The notes under the pieces were generated by a model that had not been told where the DNA came from, ran no database searches, and saw nothing but the letters and a program-made list of their open reading frames with translations. Shown in pieces: positions 41,001 through 48,232 of a stretch of 64,000 bases of DNA. Both the position numbers and the translations under genes were made by a program. Source of the DNA: Thamnaconus septentrionalis (Eukaryota; Chordata; Actinopteri; Tetraodontiformes; Monacanthidae); NCBI GenBank assembly GCA_009823395.1, contig CM020510.1, positions 12,776,273 to 12,840,272 on the forward strand, given 5' to 3'. Position 1 is the first letter of the stretch, and the number at the start of each line of letters is the position of its first letter.

Positions 41001-44000
41001 ACTTCCTTCCTCTAAATCCTTTAAACGCAAAACGCAGAGATGTCACCACAAATTTCTGGGAGTTTCACAGACTGACTGGCATATTTGTTGATCAAACTGA
41101 ACCACTTTGTCAAAGTCCTGTGAATGGCAGGTTTATGCATCGTTTTAATTCCCCTGATGTGTTTATTTATGTTGCTGATTAGGAGCTGTATTAAATCGAC
41201 AGCATGTTATGAATAATGATACACGGATAGAAGGCGGCAGAAAATGAACTGCCTTGTGATTTGAATGCATAAATCTGTGCGGCTTAGTTGCACTGCCTTC
41301 CTCATAAACAAGTCTTGAGCATCCACAGATGGACTTATTAGAGAGTCAGCCTTTGATATGACGCTAAAATGCTTATATCCGTCGTCAGAAATTCCTCTGA
41401 TTGCTTCATCGGCCTTTACATCACAGAAACGCACACAAGGGTCAGACTTAGCGGGCAAAGACCACAGTTTCTTGGGAAATATCAGTCAACATCCAGCTGT
41501 GATCACTGCGTTTGCATTCCGAGTTGTTTGGCTCAGCCAGGTGCTTTGTAAAAAAAAAAAGGGACCCTGTTATATATATTAAAAGGAAATAACTGTTTTA
41601 GCTGTATGGCCTTACAATACAACCATTTCTCTCACTCATGCTGAAGAGGCGGTTCGCCCCTCCCCTACCTGCTCCGCCTTGGAGCAGCACTCCCTTGTGA
41701 TTAGCCGGTCGGTGACTAGCTTGCGGGAAAGGTTTTCCCAAGCGCTCATGCAGTGACGCCTCACCCACGTTAAGAAAAGAAAAAAAAAAAAAAAAAAAAA
41801 CCTACTATGACAATGAGCTCAATTTGTAACACAGAAAGCCTCCCAAAATCCGAATGACTAGTTTCAGCACAGCAACATGTAAAAAACCATCATGATAAGA
41901 ACCCTTTAAATCTCATGGCTGGCAAAACAAGCATCAGGATGTTAAACTTCTGTAATATATAAACTTATCTAAAGCCTGTCGACGGGTTTTTACTTCTTAA
42001 GACAAATTTTTTTTTTTTTTTTTTTTTATATATATATACATATATGGGTACATATATACCTATATATATGCATTACAAAACTGAAGTTGTGATATGAAAC
42101 ATCACTTAATTCGTGCAGTGTTGGAACAGACATTTTGCTGCTCACCATGAATTAAACCAAGGCCCTAACTAATTATAAAGAAAGCGGGTTCAAAGACACA
42201 ATCCCTCGGCTGTGCGGGGGATGCCATAGAAAAGAAGGTTTCGAATTTGAGGTTCTCAGGAATTACCACCATAAAGGGCCAGCCAAGGTCACAATAAGAA
42301 GGCGTTGTAAGGATTGAAACTCTCACAAGAAAAAAGAAAACAGGCTAAGTTCCCAAATCAAAACGTCCTCAACTTCTCTACAGGGACAATTGAGCGTGTT
42401 GACTTTGTTTGCTGGAGTCTAAGTTTGAGACACCCTCTACTGTGGCCATGACCTCCGGGCAGCGAAGCAACGGATGAGGCTGCAGATACACGTGGCTGAG
42501 TTGAGGTTCCTCCAGAGAGCGAGAAAGAGGGGCTCAGACATTTGAAGTTGTTAGTTGAGCTGCTGAGCCACTCTGTCGGGAGGAGCAGGATGCCTTAAGG
42601 ATGCCTCTCCACAGATGTCTATCTGGGTCAAGGCCCTGGTGTAGGACCAGGGCCTCTCTGGTGGGATTACAAGTTCTGGCTGGCCAGGAAGAACCTTCAG
42701 GTCCTGCAGGAGAAGCCGAGAGGCTTCCTGTTGAGAACTCGGTCTGCCCGAGACACTGTCGTACCCGAAACCTTCGCCAATACCACGCAATTTCATACGA
42801 GGAGAAAACCATCCAAAAGACGGATTTATAGTGTAATGCAATATAGCTTTTTAATTTCTGAACAGATGATGCATCGCAAGACAGACTATTTGTACCTCAC
42901 GTATGGGCCAGAGAAGCAGGAAATTAGAGGGTATTTCTCCACGACTACTGGCAAAGACAGCACGGAAACATAATGCTCCCTGGTTCAGGGTGAGATTATG
43001 CTAAAAGTTTTATCCCCCCTATTTTCTCCATCGGGGCCATGCCACCTTTCACGCCGTCCCACCTCGCCTGTCGTTTTATTCAGTGACTCACACCCGGCAA
43101 CAATTAACACTCATTTTCACGCGTCACAGAAAGCAGTGAGTCAGCCAAGCGCACGCTGTGGGGACGACGACTTAAAGTTACACCACTGGATTAGGAGACA
43201 GGTCTCTTTCTCTCCCGTCCCTTTTGTTTAGAGGAGGAGCAGCAGCATCGTACTTAGTGGTGCCAAATTTAATTAGGTAGGGTTTTGTGAACAGCAGAAA
43301 ACACCCACTGATAGTTCCCATCCAAATATTAATGCTGTTTGCCAGAGTTAGTCCCACCAATTGCTGCTGACTTCTTTAAGAATAATCTGATCGCAGTAAC
43401 TTGAACCGATTGCACTGCAATTTTATGTTCACTCATTATAAATTATTTTTGTTAGAATTGTTATGCCTGAGAGTTTGTAAGCATTCGAGTCTGTACTTGG
43501 CCTGTGGCCCGTGTGATACGATCTCAAGTGAAGATGAAAGCAGGACCGAAAGGTCAGTTGATCATTAATTCATATCAAGGCAAGAAACTTTGCCTTGAAA
43601 CTGCTGGCCTTTGCCTTCATACTGTTATGGGTTGCTTTGGGTAACTCAGTCTATTTGTATACCAAGCTTCACATTGCAGTAAATATTGTGCAAAAAAACA
43701 AAAAACAAGTAGACATCGACAATACACAATGGGACAGTTTGACTTTTCTAATGCTGAAAAACATTTAAAATAACAACAACCTTCATTGCATGTGTTCCTT
43801 GTGAATAAATAAACAGGCTCGCAAATGACTTTCAATGTAATTTCAATGCAAAAAGCCATAAGATAAAAAAAACAAAACACTTTTCTCTTGTTCTGAACAA
43901 GACAAGAGTGAATGCTGACTGTCTAGGTTTCCATCATGATAAGAAACGGTTCCATTTTATTTTGAAAAATTCAATTTAACAAGAGCTGTAACTACAGAAC

Positions 44001-47000
44001 AAGATTTCTTTAAAAGAAGAAGAACAAGCAGCCGAAGAATAGATGTTCGGTCCGGGCTGTTCCCTTTACACAATTCTCCCCTGACGGTCGCGGTCGATGG
44101 AGAATACTATTATTATTTCATTATTCTCTACAAATTGGAGCTCATGAGAAACAGATGAGGATCATTTAAGCATACCACCCCGTCCTCCCCAATATCAAAC
44201 AATAATCTGAATTTTAAACTCACACAGCCATGTCATTTCATAAATTGGCACACTGAGGAAGACCTGTTCGAAACGAGTCCGTGCTTGGTCCGAGTCACCT
44301 CTCTAATAAACATCTTCAACATTGACACTTGAGTGTTGCTGGCCGTTTTTCATTTTTTTATTTCATAAAGTTGAGGGCTTTTTTGGCTGGTTGCTTTATC
44401 CACCCTCACCAGAGTGCCAGTCTGTTCATCTACACAATGTCATTTCAATGTGGAAACAGAAATGATGAAGGATTTGCAATCTATGGTTTTAAATGTTGTT
44501 TTCCGTCACAAAGTCCTGAAGAAGGAATCCGGTTGGACTGTCTGTTAGCTCCTACTGCGACATGGAACAAAATGTATCGCTGAGCTTCACAGCCGTTCTA
44601 AACAATCGTTAATTACACTAATTGCTGCTCAATATTGTGACAAATCCTTTCCGATACAAGTCCCAGGCATTTTATTAATCAAATGAACCCCACCCCACCC
44701 CCACCCACTGAATAGAAAATAATCCATTGTTAATCTGTAACTGACTTTTGTGGAACTGCTGGACAAAATCACTCCACACACGCATACACACACGCAAGTC
44801 CAGAAGAATTACATGTGACTGGTAACACAGCCAATCAGTGAGACAACCTGAAGCTATTATTTGTCTTTCACATTTAAATGCGTGCACACATTATTTTTGA
44901 AAATGGAAAAAGGAGGAAAAGGCAGGTGGGACACGATCTTTAAAATTCAGGAATAATTTACATCCAGTACAAATGAATATCGAGTCTAGTGTTGAGACGG
45001 TGAATAAAAGTGGCACAGTCCACGGCGGCTGATGTCTTCTGCACACCTCCTGCTAGAGCAGCACTGCATAGTGGAAGAGGGCAAGCAGTCAAAGACTCCA
45101 GCCAGCGAAGCACTACTTTTATGTCTGAACATGCCAAGGGCTACAATTTGTCCTGCTACGCAACGTGGATTTTCTGTTGTGCCAGAGCAAGTCGTAAATT
45201 AATCTCCAGTGTGCAAAACAAGGAGAGGACTGCGCATGCTGGAGTGCTCCTGCAACGACGGTCACAGCGGAGTTATTTAGTCGGTTTCCTCGGTCACCGC
45301 ATCATATGCAACGCTGCACTTCTGAATATGATGGGCAAAAAAAGATGATTCACTTTGTTCTTGCCATAAACAATTTCATGTGTGATCTCCGTTCCCATAA
45401 TTTGCTGCACTTACGGTTATTATGGTTGTAGGAACGGATTCTCCATATCTCAGTTTAAAATTTGCTGGGGAGAAAAAAGGACCAGACTGAATAATCCTTG
45501 GACAAAAGGCCTTAATAGCACAACATAAATAACAAGAATAACCTTTAAAAGACCTCACCAAGATCCTGAAATAGCCGGATTATACAGAACTTGGTCCAGT
45601 TCATAAAATCCCTCTACTTAGACATGCCAACACGTGCACAACGGCTTGAAAACAGCTTACAACTTGTGGCGCCGCAAAGGTCGGCAATGTTTTGCCTCAC
45701 AGCAAGAAGGTACCGAGTTCAAATCCCAGCTCAAAGCCTTCATGTGTGGAGTTTGTTCATTCTCCCCACATTTGCACAGCTGTCCTCTGGGCTGCTATTC
45801 TGCGTTCATTTCCAATCTGTGCCCTTGACCAAAAGGCCCTCGGTGGATTTCCTTCAGGCACTTGGCGGTTACACTCAGCTCCTCAGGTGAGGATGGGTCA
45901 AATACAGAGAAAAATTCCACCACAAATTAAAGTGCCTTTAAAGAGTCCAATTTCAGATGTTCCATTTTATCTTAGATTCTAGTGAAAGTCCAAAATGCTC
46001 CAGAAAACAAAACATTTGGTCTTCTGTTAATTGGCTCCAAAAAAAGCATTCCGTTTTGGCTTTCTGCTGAAACTGACGATGGATTTCATCCTTCAAATAA
46101 AGTTTAGTCAAGGTAAAGCTTTAAGGTGTCTGTAAGCCATTAGGTTTAGAGCCAGTAGTCAAATACATGAAGGACAATATAAACAAAACCTGACAGAAGA
46201 AAGAGCCAAATACTAACAGCACACTGAAAAAATTGTGAAAAAGAACACAAGCAATTATGAAGAGCAACAAGATCCAAGCAGGTGGTACAAGAGGTGGTCT
46301 CAACCTGTTGGTATGGCATTTAACAACCGAAACCTGGGAAGAAAATCAGTCACAATTCATGAAGCTTTAAAAAAAAAAATTGGCCTCTTCTCCCAAAGCT
46401 GTTCAAGATCTTTGAAGCCAACACCAGCAAAACGCAACCATTCTATCCAATGCGGATATTCCAAAGGGCTGTGAGAAGGTCTAAGATAGCTGGACCATCT
46501 GCATATGTTGTCACCAGCATGGGAAAGGCATTGGGAAGGATAGCACAAAAGGGCAACCTGATGAAACATGGTGCAGAGAAAAGCAGTGGACGTGTCTAAT
46601 TCTGACAGGCAGGTTAGAAACACAGATGTATAATACTTATGTACAGAATTTTGCATAATGTGGACCTTTGCCAGCTTCAGACCCTGGAACATATTGGGGT
46701 GCCCTCCCCTGTTGGAGCCTCCCTGCACTCTCACCGGCAGAGGCTCTGCTGCCTCCATCCACATGGCTGCTGAATAAATGAGGTGCTCGGAGTAAATCCC
46801 AGCAGGTTTGCAGATCACGCCACGATGTTGGGAATTTGCGGGCGAAAACTTAAAAGAGTGGCCCTCTGTGTATTGTCAGCGTCTTCACCTCGTCTGTGTG
46901 AATGTGACTTAAAGGTTTACTACTGTTTACTCTCGCATAAAAAAAAAATAAAACAAAACCCCGAGGCGCTTGTTCATGCACCACTGCAAATCATTTAAAG

Positions 47001-47381
47001 CCACATTTAACAGCGGCGGTGTTGACAGCGCCGGGTTCCGTCGTGTCAACATCGCTCTTGGTTCACACTCGTGCCGTCACATCGGTGACGGTTTGGAATC
47101 ATTTGAAACGATGGGATGGTTTCACTTACCAAATTCAGCACCGTCTCCACAATGTCCCGGTTGTTAACCTGTCCGACCTGGATGAGACCGATGAGCACCG
47201 CGAATTTGGTTTTGATATTCCGTATCGGGACCGACGGATTAATAATCCCAGCCGGGAGCACCACGGGGCAGGAGCCGGACGTCATCGCGGTCTCACCGGC
47301 GGCGACAGCGGGAACCGCAGCCGCGTGCTGGTGGTGCCTGTGACCCAGAGGAGGTTGCCGGTCCGAGAGCGTGCCCGGCAT
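1523..47381 (-). CDS. nbea: Neurobeachin, 5' part of gene (exons 1-5, partial)
   Basis: Neurobeachin is a very large (about 2,900 residue) BEACH-WD40 scaffold, also described as an A-kinase anchor. It acts at Golgi and endosomal membranes in neuronal and synaptic trafficking. The visible coding sequence is join(47381-47130, 4478-4247, 3651-3551, 3350-3255, 1644-1523): 803 nt, or 267 codons plus 2 nt. All junctions are GT-AG and all phases agree. The translation follows vertebrate neurobeachin almost continuously: [77 protein letters not shown], and the start of the concanavalin A-like domain ([19 protein letters not shown]). The ARM-like N-terminal region and the beginning of the laminin-G-like fold are present. 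PH-BEACH and WD40 would be encoded left of the window. The close relative LRBA is less likely given this identity. Teleosts often keep two copies (nbeaa/nbeab), and I cannot tell which this is. Confidence 0.95.
1645..3254 (-). other. nbea: nbea intron 4
   Basis: A 1.6 kb intron between exons 4 and 5 with GT-AG ends. It contains ordinary AT-rich and mixed sequence with a short poly-T run near 3036-3058. No coding match, RNA gene or recognisable mobile element is seen. Confidence 0.85.
3255..3350 (-). CDS. nbea: nbea coding exon 4
   Basis: The acceptor is tcttgtgcgcag|CCGAGA at 3352-3351 and the donor is GCAGCA|gtaaga at 3254-3249. The exon is 96 nt, exactly 32 codons, phase 0 at both ends. 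It encodes [19 protein letters not shown] then [13 protein letters not shown], matching neurobeachin. The intron separating it from exon 3 is only 200 bp. A symmetric exon like this could be skipped without a frameshift. Confidence 0.94.
3551..3651 (-). CDS. nbea: nbea coding exon 3
   Basis: The acceptor is cttttcaag|ATTTGC at 3653-3652 and the donor is CTCTGG|gtgagt at 3550-3545. The exon is 101 nt (phase 1 in, phase 0 out). It encodes (D)[27 protein letters not shown] and ADGGLW, which correspond to the vertebrate [20 protein letters not shown] region. Confidence 0.94.
3652..4246 (-). other. nbea: nbea intron 2 with LINE insertion
   Basis: A 595 bp intron. More than half of it (3804-4160) is a degenerate LINE 3' end with a (GATA) tail, described separately. 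The rest shows nothing notable. Confidence 0.8.
3804..4160 (-). mobile_element. LINE 3'-end fragment (Rex1-like) with GATA/TATC tail
   Basis: A (GATA)6 tract at 3804-3827 is followed by ttaattgatcccaaattggg, the junction seen at the 3' end of abundant teleost LINEs (on the minus strand, ...gggatcaat then a TATC tail). Further in, caggaaaaatgtctgtcac and ggaggagttatagagggt resemble the degraded C-terminal reverse-transcriptase ORF of the same family. There are several A-rich expansions and no intact frame. The family assignment is from memory of the tail motif. Confidence 0.5.
4247..4478 (-). CDS. nbea: nbea coding exon 2
   Basis: The acceptor is ctcgttgcag|TTGGTG at 4480-4479 and the donor is GCAG|gtacag at 4246-4241. 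The exon is 232 nt, enters in phase 0 and leaves in phase 1. It encodes [19 protein letters not shown], then an [12 protein letters not shown] segment, [18 protein letters not shown] and EVDDMIAG. This is the alpha-helical ARM-like region near the N-terminus of neurobeachin. There are no internal stops, and it is about 43 kb from exon 1. Confidence 0.95.
5652..5681. repeat. (CA)15 microsatellite
   Basis: Thirty bases of uninterrupted CA dinucleotide in nbea intron 1. Confidence 0.97.
9701..9763. repeat. (GT)n microsatellite, about 31 copies
   Basis: Uninterrupted GT tract followed at once by gcacagcacacacacgg. The short CA run just downstream makes a local inverted pairing possible. Confidence 0.97.
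10451..10548. repeat. (CA)n microsatellite, about 98 bp
   Basis: A CA tract with two CG interruptions near its left end (cacgcacgcaca), then pure CA. It is one of the two longest simple repeats in the window. The open frames across it on both strands are artefacts of the repeat. Confidence 0.97.
10730..11480. promoter_or_regulatory. Candidate conserved noncoding element cluster
   Basis: This 750 bp of high-complexity sequence is free of simple repeats, unlike its flanks. It carries many homeodomain-type cores (tcaattagg, cctaattatg, tttaattaggc, gcaattaagg), a mix of CpG-rich and AT-rich blocks, and an RFX X-box just past its right part (11471). This is the texture typical of vertebrate developmental enhancers, but conservation cannot be seen from one sequence. 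Confidence 0.3.
11471..11484. promoter_or_regulatory. RFX X-box, full consensus match
   Basis: gtcaccatggtaac fits the RFX consensus GTNRCC-N2-RGYAAC at every position and is nearly palindromic. RFX factors regulate ciliary and MHC class II genes. Whether it is bound is unknown; a 14 bp site can occur by chance. Confidence 0.4.
13670..13704. repeat. (ATT)n microsatellite
   Basis: Tandem ATT with one interruption (attattatcatt), following an AT-rich repeat of the unit ataacat. Confidence 0.95.
17550..18230. promoter_or_regulatory. CpG-dense block with NF-Y and YY1-like sites, candidate internal promoter
   Basis: CpG dinucleotides are visibly enriched compared with the surrounding intron. Near the right end, cccataatggctgcc resembles a YY1 site and ctgattggtc (18187-18196) is a textbook NF-Y/CCAAT box in reverse orientation. 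These are 12 bp apart, as in many TATA-less vertebrate promoters. No first exon with a known coding match is visible beside it, so promoter activity is an inference. Confidence 0.35.
20036..20087. repeat. (GT)26 microsatellite
   Basis: Uninterrupted GT dinucleotides followed by ggtgggcggc. Confidence 0.97.
21873..21911. repeat. Poly-C / poly-T low-complexity tract
   Basis: A run of about ten C, a short spacer, then about eighteen T and ggggggag. Simple sequence only. Confidence 0.9.
22480..22800. other. High-complexity noncoding block, possible CNE
   Basis: Repeat-free sequence with homeobox and octamer-like cores (caattaatgttc, actcattagg, tttgcatattcaa). A minus-strand frame of 140 codons crosses it, but the frame has no recognisable domain. 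A B-box-like ggttcaagtccc at about 22422-22433 just to the left hints at an old SINE remnant there. I infer possible regulatory sequence, not a gene. Confidence 0.25.
23410..23640 (+). mobile_element. L2-like LINE 3'-end fragment
   Basis: A degenerate C-terminal piece (cttaaatttcatcttaagac, then a T-rich stretch) ends in gtgctatataaataaacc, the 3' terminal signature of fish L2-type LINEs (gctatataaataaa). No intact reading frame. Confidence 0.55.
25464..25709. mobile_element. Fold-back element with 37-bp inverted arms
   Basis: The left arm 25464-25500 (core tgcagtcttcttcag) and right arm 25673-25709 (core ctgaagaagactgca) pair over 37 bp with about five mismatches. A second inverted pair lies inside (tttttcatccca near 25556 against tgggatgaaaaa near 25661). 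The gaagaagactgcag motif is common at ends of Penelope-like or other non-LTR dispersed repeats in fish. There is no coding content, so it is probably non-autonomous. Confidence 0.55.
26095..26128. repeat. Perfect 13-bp inverted repeat (hairpin)
   Basis: gttgacacacccg (26095-26107), an 8-nt loop, and cgggtgtgtcaac (26116-26128) are exact reverse complements. Function unknown. Confidence 0.85.
26480..27000 (+). mobile_element. L2-type LINE, degenerate 3' part of the reverse-transcriptase ORF
   Basis: Translation on the + strand gives fragments of the L2 C-terminus: [31 protein letters not shown], then [13 protein letters not shown]. These recall the family pattern AP.YI.dLl..y.p.R.LRSs...L.vPr...k..G.raFs, but with stops and frameshifts. 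A TG microsatellite-like stretch follows (26799-26835). The 3' end is tgtaaagcactttgagttt...gctatataaataaaattgac, the L2 terminus. Confidence 0.75.
28152..28193. repeat. Perfect 19-bp inverted repeat with 4-nt loop
   Basis: ataactagtttccataaaa (28152-28170), loop atcg, and ttttatggaaactagttat (28175-28193) are exact complements. This could be a MITE end pair, a cruciform or a transcribed hairpin. Confidence 0.9.
31079..31150. repeat. Twin hairpins with repeated E-box CAGGTG
   Basis: Hairpin 1: catagcctccct (31079-31090), loop actaaa, agggaggctatg (31097-31108). Hairpin 2: gacaggtgacg (31122-31132), loop ttattca, cgtcacctgtc (31140-31150). Between them the 7-mer gacaggt occurs three times in tandem (31108-31128). 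This yields three CAGGTG E-boxes plus one CACCTG, the site class bound by SNAI/ZEB and E-proteins. Confidence 0.85.
32290..32880. other. High-complexity noncoding block, possible regulatory element
   Basis: Repeat-free sequence rich in homeobox-type cores (gactaattac, gtaataattg, gctaattcc, ttgattatg) with CpG-rich segments at its right end. No coding match on either strand. The regulatory reading is inference. Confidence 0.25.
33307..33882. mobile_element. Non-autonomous DNA transposon (hAT-like, 'GGGGAGTAACgAGTTAC' type ends)
   Basis: The left end tgttggggagtaacgagtta is a widely dispersed terminal motif in fish. The right end read on the minus strand begins gtgtcgggaagattat and continues into the same AT-rich, taattac-repeated subterminal sequence. 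Both subterminal zones repeat the unit gtaattac/gtaatcaaat. The centre (33440-33720) is unrelated and has no transposase. The superfamily is a guess from end sequence. Confidence 0.55.
35628..35652. repeat. (ATCC)n microsatellite, probable repeat tail
   Basis: ATCC tandem units between ccacatct and tatcctgaac. On the minus strand this reads gttcaggata-(GGAT)n, the usual terminus of a common teleost dispersed repeat, so it is probably the tail of a decayed copy. Confidence 0.7.
38703..39190. mobile_element. MITE-like dispersed repeat with repeated gtttccat motifs
   Basis: Variants of gtgtttccatta recur at about 38707 (degenerate), 38782-38792, 39015-39024 and 39125-39136. The inverted form taatggaaac closes the segment at 39180-39189. 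The outer ends (tgttcccatgacagtttttcgc and, inverted, gtttccattaccccagaac) look like imperfect terminal inverted repeats. No transposase is present. Confidence 0.4.
40031..40052 (+). other. G-rich run, potential G-quadruplex
   Basis: ggtggtggggggg then tggggggggggt: two long G runs that could supply four G-triplets. Within nbea intron 1. Confidence 0.4.
42007..42070. repeat. Poly-T and (TA)n low-complexity tract
   Basis: About twenty T followed by alternating TA broken by gggta and acc, with self-complementary sides. Likely the A-rich tail of an old retroelement on the minus strand or a simple AT expansion. Confidence 0.85.
42450..42800 (+). mobile_element. Degenerate non-LTR retrotransposon ORF remnant
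   Basis: In + frames the translation gives [15 protein letters not shown], then after stops [15 protein letters not shown], then a Glu/Arg-rich stretch. This follows the C-terminal pattern of fish LINE ORFs (VEMRCLRRV..., then GRPRTRWRDYI...). Stops and frameshifts are many, so it is dead. The exact clade (Rex/RTE/L1-like) cannot be decided. Confidence 0.45.
44250..44350 (+). mobile_element. Penelope-like terminal motif
   Basis: cactgaggaagacctgttcg, then aaacg, then ctctaataaacatcttcaac and gagtgttgctgg. This arrangement (ctgaRgaag...gaaacg, then AATAAA) is frequent at ends of Penelope-like and related dispersed elements in fish. It is short and without coding sequence, so only a tentative call. 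Confidence 0.3.
45665..45900 (+). mobile_element. SINE-like/tRNA-headed dispersed repeat fragment
   Basis: gcctcacagcaagaaggtac and gagttcaaatcccagctc (a B-box-like GTTCAAATCC at 45716-45726), then tgtgtggagtttgttcattc and tctccccacatttgc. This is the order found in a very common teleost repeat. It is diverged and truncated at its right end. Confidence 0.55.
47130..47381 (-). CDS. nbea: nbea coding exon 1 (residues 1-84)
   Basis: The start codon is the ATG at 47381-47379 (MPGTLSDRQ...). It has A at -3, and an in-frame TGA lies 27 nt upstream, so no longer N-terminus is possible in this exon. Residues 1-42 are a variable, low-complexity leader rich in His, Ala and Gly ([11 protein letters not shown]). 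Residues 43-84 are the conserved start of neurobeachin ([33 protein letters not shown]). The donor is AATTTG|gtaagt at 47129-47124, phase 0. The human leader is longer and Gly-rich, so divergence here is expected. Confidence 0.92.
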
Positions 47382-47900
47382 GGTCACCGGCGTCTCGCTT
47401 GTCTTTCACAGGGGGAAGATAAGCGTCGCGGAGGCTTGTTGTGAAGCTCTCCTCTCCGACAGATTCAGTCAGACAGACCTCCGGAACATCAGGGGAGGGG
47501 AAAAAAAAATCAAAGACAACACTCGCCGAGCTCCGGGGAAAAGGGCTGGAAATAAAAAAAAAAATAATAAAAAAAAAGGGGGAAAAAAGAAAGGGAGAGG
47601 GGGATACAAGTGCCAAAAAATACACACACACTCAGTCAGTAAACTGCACTCCGGGTAGTTCCACTTGCGGAGTCTGGTGTGTTTGTCGGTGCCGAGTGAT
47701 GAAGTGGAGCTGGCAGACCTGCGCTATGTAAACGAATATGCCGCCCCGGATGCGCGTCTCGGCGGCCGTGCAGCTGTCACGGCCACGATGCCGCCCCCTG
47801 CCTGTGGTTCCGTTCACCACGCCTGCGTCGGCTGTGATAATCACGGAGCCCTTGAGCTGGTGAGCCGCTGAGCACCGGCTGACCGCCGCTAGCTGCCCTA
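47382..47900 (-). promoter_or_regulatory. nbea: nbea 5'UTR and CpG-rich promoter region
   Basis: From the nbea ATG rightward to about 47900 the sequence is CpG-rich (the dense part starts near 47020, inside exon 1). It has no obvious TATA box, as expected for a neuronal CpG-island promoter. A strand-biased purine tract (G/A-rich on +, C/T-rich on the transcript strand) occupies 47490-47615 and probably lies in the 5'UTR or core promoter. The transcription start is not determined. No other gene is visible. Confidence 0.55.
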
Positions 47901-48106
47901 ACCTGGACAGGTGTAAGTAGCCGATGAGCAGACTTTGAGTTGTTCTAGGAATTACATTTCGTTGGGCATTCCGGAGAACGTTATTGGGGAAAAGACTCTT
48001 CATTTATTGCACCAAATATTCACCGTGGGATTTTGAAATTGATCGGAAACAGTTAGTATCATTTTAAAATATATATAAATGATGTTTAAAGGCTACGTAA
48101 ATGTTT

Positions 48107-48232
48107 GTTATTTCGTGCACATCAGGCACAGGTTTTGTTCTTACCTGACGTTTCGACGGAACACTTCCGTCTTCACTTCCGTCGAAACATGTCAGGTAAG
48201 AACAAACCTGTGTCTGATACACACGAAATAAC
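48107..48232. mobile_element. Large fold-back element (two arms of about 55 nt, 15-nt loop)
   Basis: The left arm 48107-48161 (starts gttatttcgtgcac, ends cgtttcgacggaa) and right arm 48177-48232 (starts ttccgtcgaaac, ends cacgaaataac) are nearly perfect complements. There are only a few mismatches and a 2-nt bulge. The loop repeats cttccgtc. The element lies in the nbea upstream region, roughly 0.7-0.85 kb from the nbea ATG. The gtcgaaac...gtcagg motif recalls ends of Penelope-like or retrozyme-like repeats, but that family link is uncertain. Confidence 0.75.

Larger units (their letters stand above)
4479..47129 (-). other. nbea: nbea intron 1, about 42.6 kb
   Basis: The intron is bounded by exon 1's gtaagt and exon 2's ttgcag. 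I recognise no protein-coding or RNA gene in it; the open frames are short and show no family motifs. It holds dinucleotide repeats (5652, 9701, 10451, 20036), other simple repeats (13670, 35628, 42007), L2-like ends (23410, 26480), a degenerate LINE ORF (42460), a SINE-like piece (45665), a Penelope-like motif (44250), fold-back or MITE-like elements (25464, 33307, 38703), and perfect hairpins (26095, 28152, 31079). CpG-dense or homeobox-core-rich tracts are at 10730-11480, 17550-18230, 22480-22800 and 32290-32880. Stretches not listed, such as 6000-9600, 14000-16400, 18300-19900, 34000-35500 and 36700-38600, look like unremarkable intronic sequence. Confidence 0.85.

Noticed and set aside
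44255..44300. Hammerhead ribozyme as found in Penelope-like elements and retrozymes
   Set aside because: ctgagga...gaaa resembles the core (CUGANGA...GAAA), but the bases between and after cannot be paired into stems II and III, so no ribozyme is claimed. The same holds for ctgatga at 25649 and ctgacgt at 48144.
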